Below are positions 63,419 through 64,000 of a stretch of DNA of 64,000 bases, piece by piece. How positions within the stretch are numbered: the first letter of the stretch is position 1; every line of letters starts with the position of its first letter. The position numbers and the translations under genes are program-made. The notes under the pieces are model-generated. The model did not search any database and was not told where the DNA came from. It saw only the letters and a program-made list of their open reading frames with translations. The stretch is from an uncultured Pseudoteredinibacter sp. (lineage in GTDB: Bacteria > Pseudomonadota > Gammaproteobacteria > Pseudomonadales > Cellvibrionaceae): assembly GCF_947500695.1 (NCBI RefSeq), contig NZ_CANMSS010000004.1, forward strand, positions 124,001 to 188,000. The letters run 5' to 3'.

Positions 63419-63814
63419 ATGTTTGAATTTGGTGTGAAGTCTGTGCTGTCGGCGGGTTCAAAGGTCACTTTGATCTCGGCAAGTTTTTTGTTTGCATTGC
63501 CAGCCGTAGCGAAGTGTAAATACTACTCTTATCTCGATTATGGTGTAGACCCTAGTGTTGGAAAGGTTTTTCGAAGTTCTGGTGTGCGAATGTACCAGCC
63601 AGGTTTCGAGGCCGCTTATAGCCCCTATGGGCATGTTAAAAAAGACGGTTTTGTGGTGGAAAGTTTAGGGCCGTTTAATAGCTCAAGTGAAGCAAAGCTG
63701 CATTTGCAGTTAGCACTGCGCAAATTGAAAAGCGAAGGCTATAAACAGCGCTCTGGAGCGTCCTTTCCAAGGGTAATGTTGCTTAATAAAAAGCTTTGCG
63801 CGGTCACGGGCTAA
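63419..63814 (+). CDS. Hypothetical exported protein
   Basis: 131 residues. Signal peptide ending near PAVAKC. The mature part is Ser/Tyr/Gly-rich ([15 protein letters not shown]), with two cysteines near the ends that could pair. No family recognised. Confidence 0.6.
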   Translation: MFEFGVKSVLSAGSKVTLISASFLFALPAVAKCKYYSYLDYGVDPSVGKVFRSSGVRMYQPGFEAAYSPYGHVKKDGFVVESLGPFNSSSEAKLHLQLALRKLKSEGYKQRSGASFPRVMLLNKKLCAVTG

Positions 63815-63878
63815 AACTCTGCTGGGAAAGCTGCTAAAATCAGCGCCGCAATATTCCCGTATAGAGCCTGAAATCGCT

Positions 63879-64000
63879 ATGAGCCAATCCCCAATCGTTG
63901 TCGCCCTTGACTATGATAATGCCGCTGATGCTATTGCATTGGCTGATCGCTTGAACCCTTCTGAGTGTAGACTGAAAGTCGGTAAGGAGCTGTTTACCAG
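63879..64000 (+). CDS. pyrF: Orotidine 5'-phosphate decarboxylase, N-terminal part (runs off the window)
   Basis: First 40 residues. [20 protein letters not shown] then [11 protein letters not shown] is the OMP-decarboxylase start, with the substrate-contact Asp of ALDY and Lys of KVGKELF. Last step of UMP synthesis. The gene continues past the right edge. Confidence 0.93.
   Translation, partial: MSQSPIVVALDYDNAADAIALADRLNPSECRLKVGKELFT

Overview
The window looks like chromosomal DNA of a free-living, probably marine, gammaproteobacterium. The neighbourhoods xerD-dsbC-hom-thrC, yibL, a YbiT-type ABC-F gene, pdxJ and pyrF are typical of that class. The many acyl-CoA, Rieske and Mip/OmpV-type genes fit an oligotrophic gamma of the Spongiibacter/Zhongshania kind, but that assignment is inference. 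No rRNA, tRNA, CRISPR array, prophage or complete IS was seen.

Layout. 1-5.6 kb: a histidine-utilisation locus, with hutC-hutU-hutH leftward and hutI-hutG rightward around one perfect HutC-type operator. 5.6-6.7 kb: a small acidic lipoprotein and a string of three very short peptide genes. The first two have double-glycine leaders. The last two share a C-terminal HDxGxCPWxEGH motif, and the string ends in a strong terminator. 6.7-15.2 kb: two MFS carriers, a PLP decarboxylase under a perfect dyad operator, a secreted metallopeptidase with a VHL-beta-like domain, an RNA methyltransferase, and a MaoC/SDR pair. 15.4-21 kb: secreted hypothetical, structured repeat A, TerC, thioesterase, TRIC channel, DUF2520, CBS and pdxJ genes. 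21.3-26.5 kb: xerD, dsbC, hom, thrC. 26.5-33.2 kb: an LRR surface protein, an M50 protease, a GFA-domain gene split by a 262-bp palindromic mobile element, a CMD protein, a MarR, a kelch protein and a MipA/OmpV porin. 33.5-36.8 kb: PepSY protein, response regulator, sensor kinase and two Bor-like lipoproteins, all leftward.

37.3-45.3 kb: a rightward catabolic cluster of CoA ligase, thiolase-like protein, DUF35 partner, SDR, Rieske oxygenase alpha and beta, and a double-rubredoxin/FAD reductase fusion that probably feeds electrons to the oxygenase. 45.5-54 kb: housekeeping and small conserved genes, a TetR/HPP divergent pair on a 42-bp dyad, a VOC protein, a ROK kinase, a YebC-family protein and structured repeat B. 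54-64 kb: GlpQ, a marR-marR-DUF998 operon divergent from a cyclase/indolepyruvate-oxidoreductase-like operon, DUF3703, YigZ, a small secreted protein and the start of pyrF.

The observations most worth following are the short-peptide locus at 6.1-6.7 kb, the palindromic element that cuts the GFA gene (excision restores the frame exactly), and the two intergenic elements with a shared core but unrelated, self-complementary end stems.
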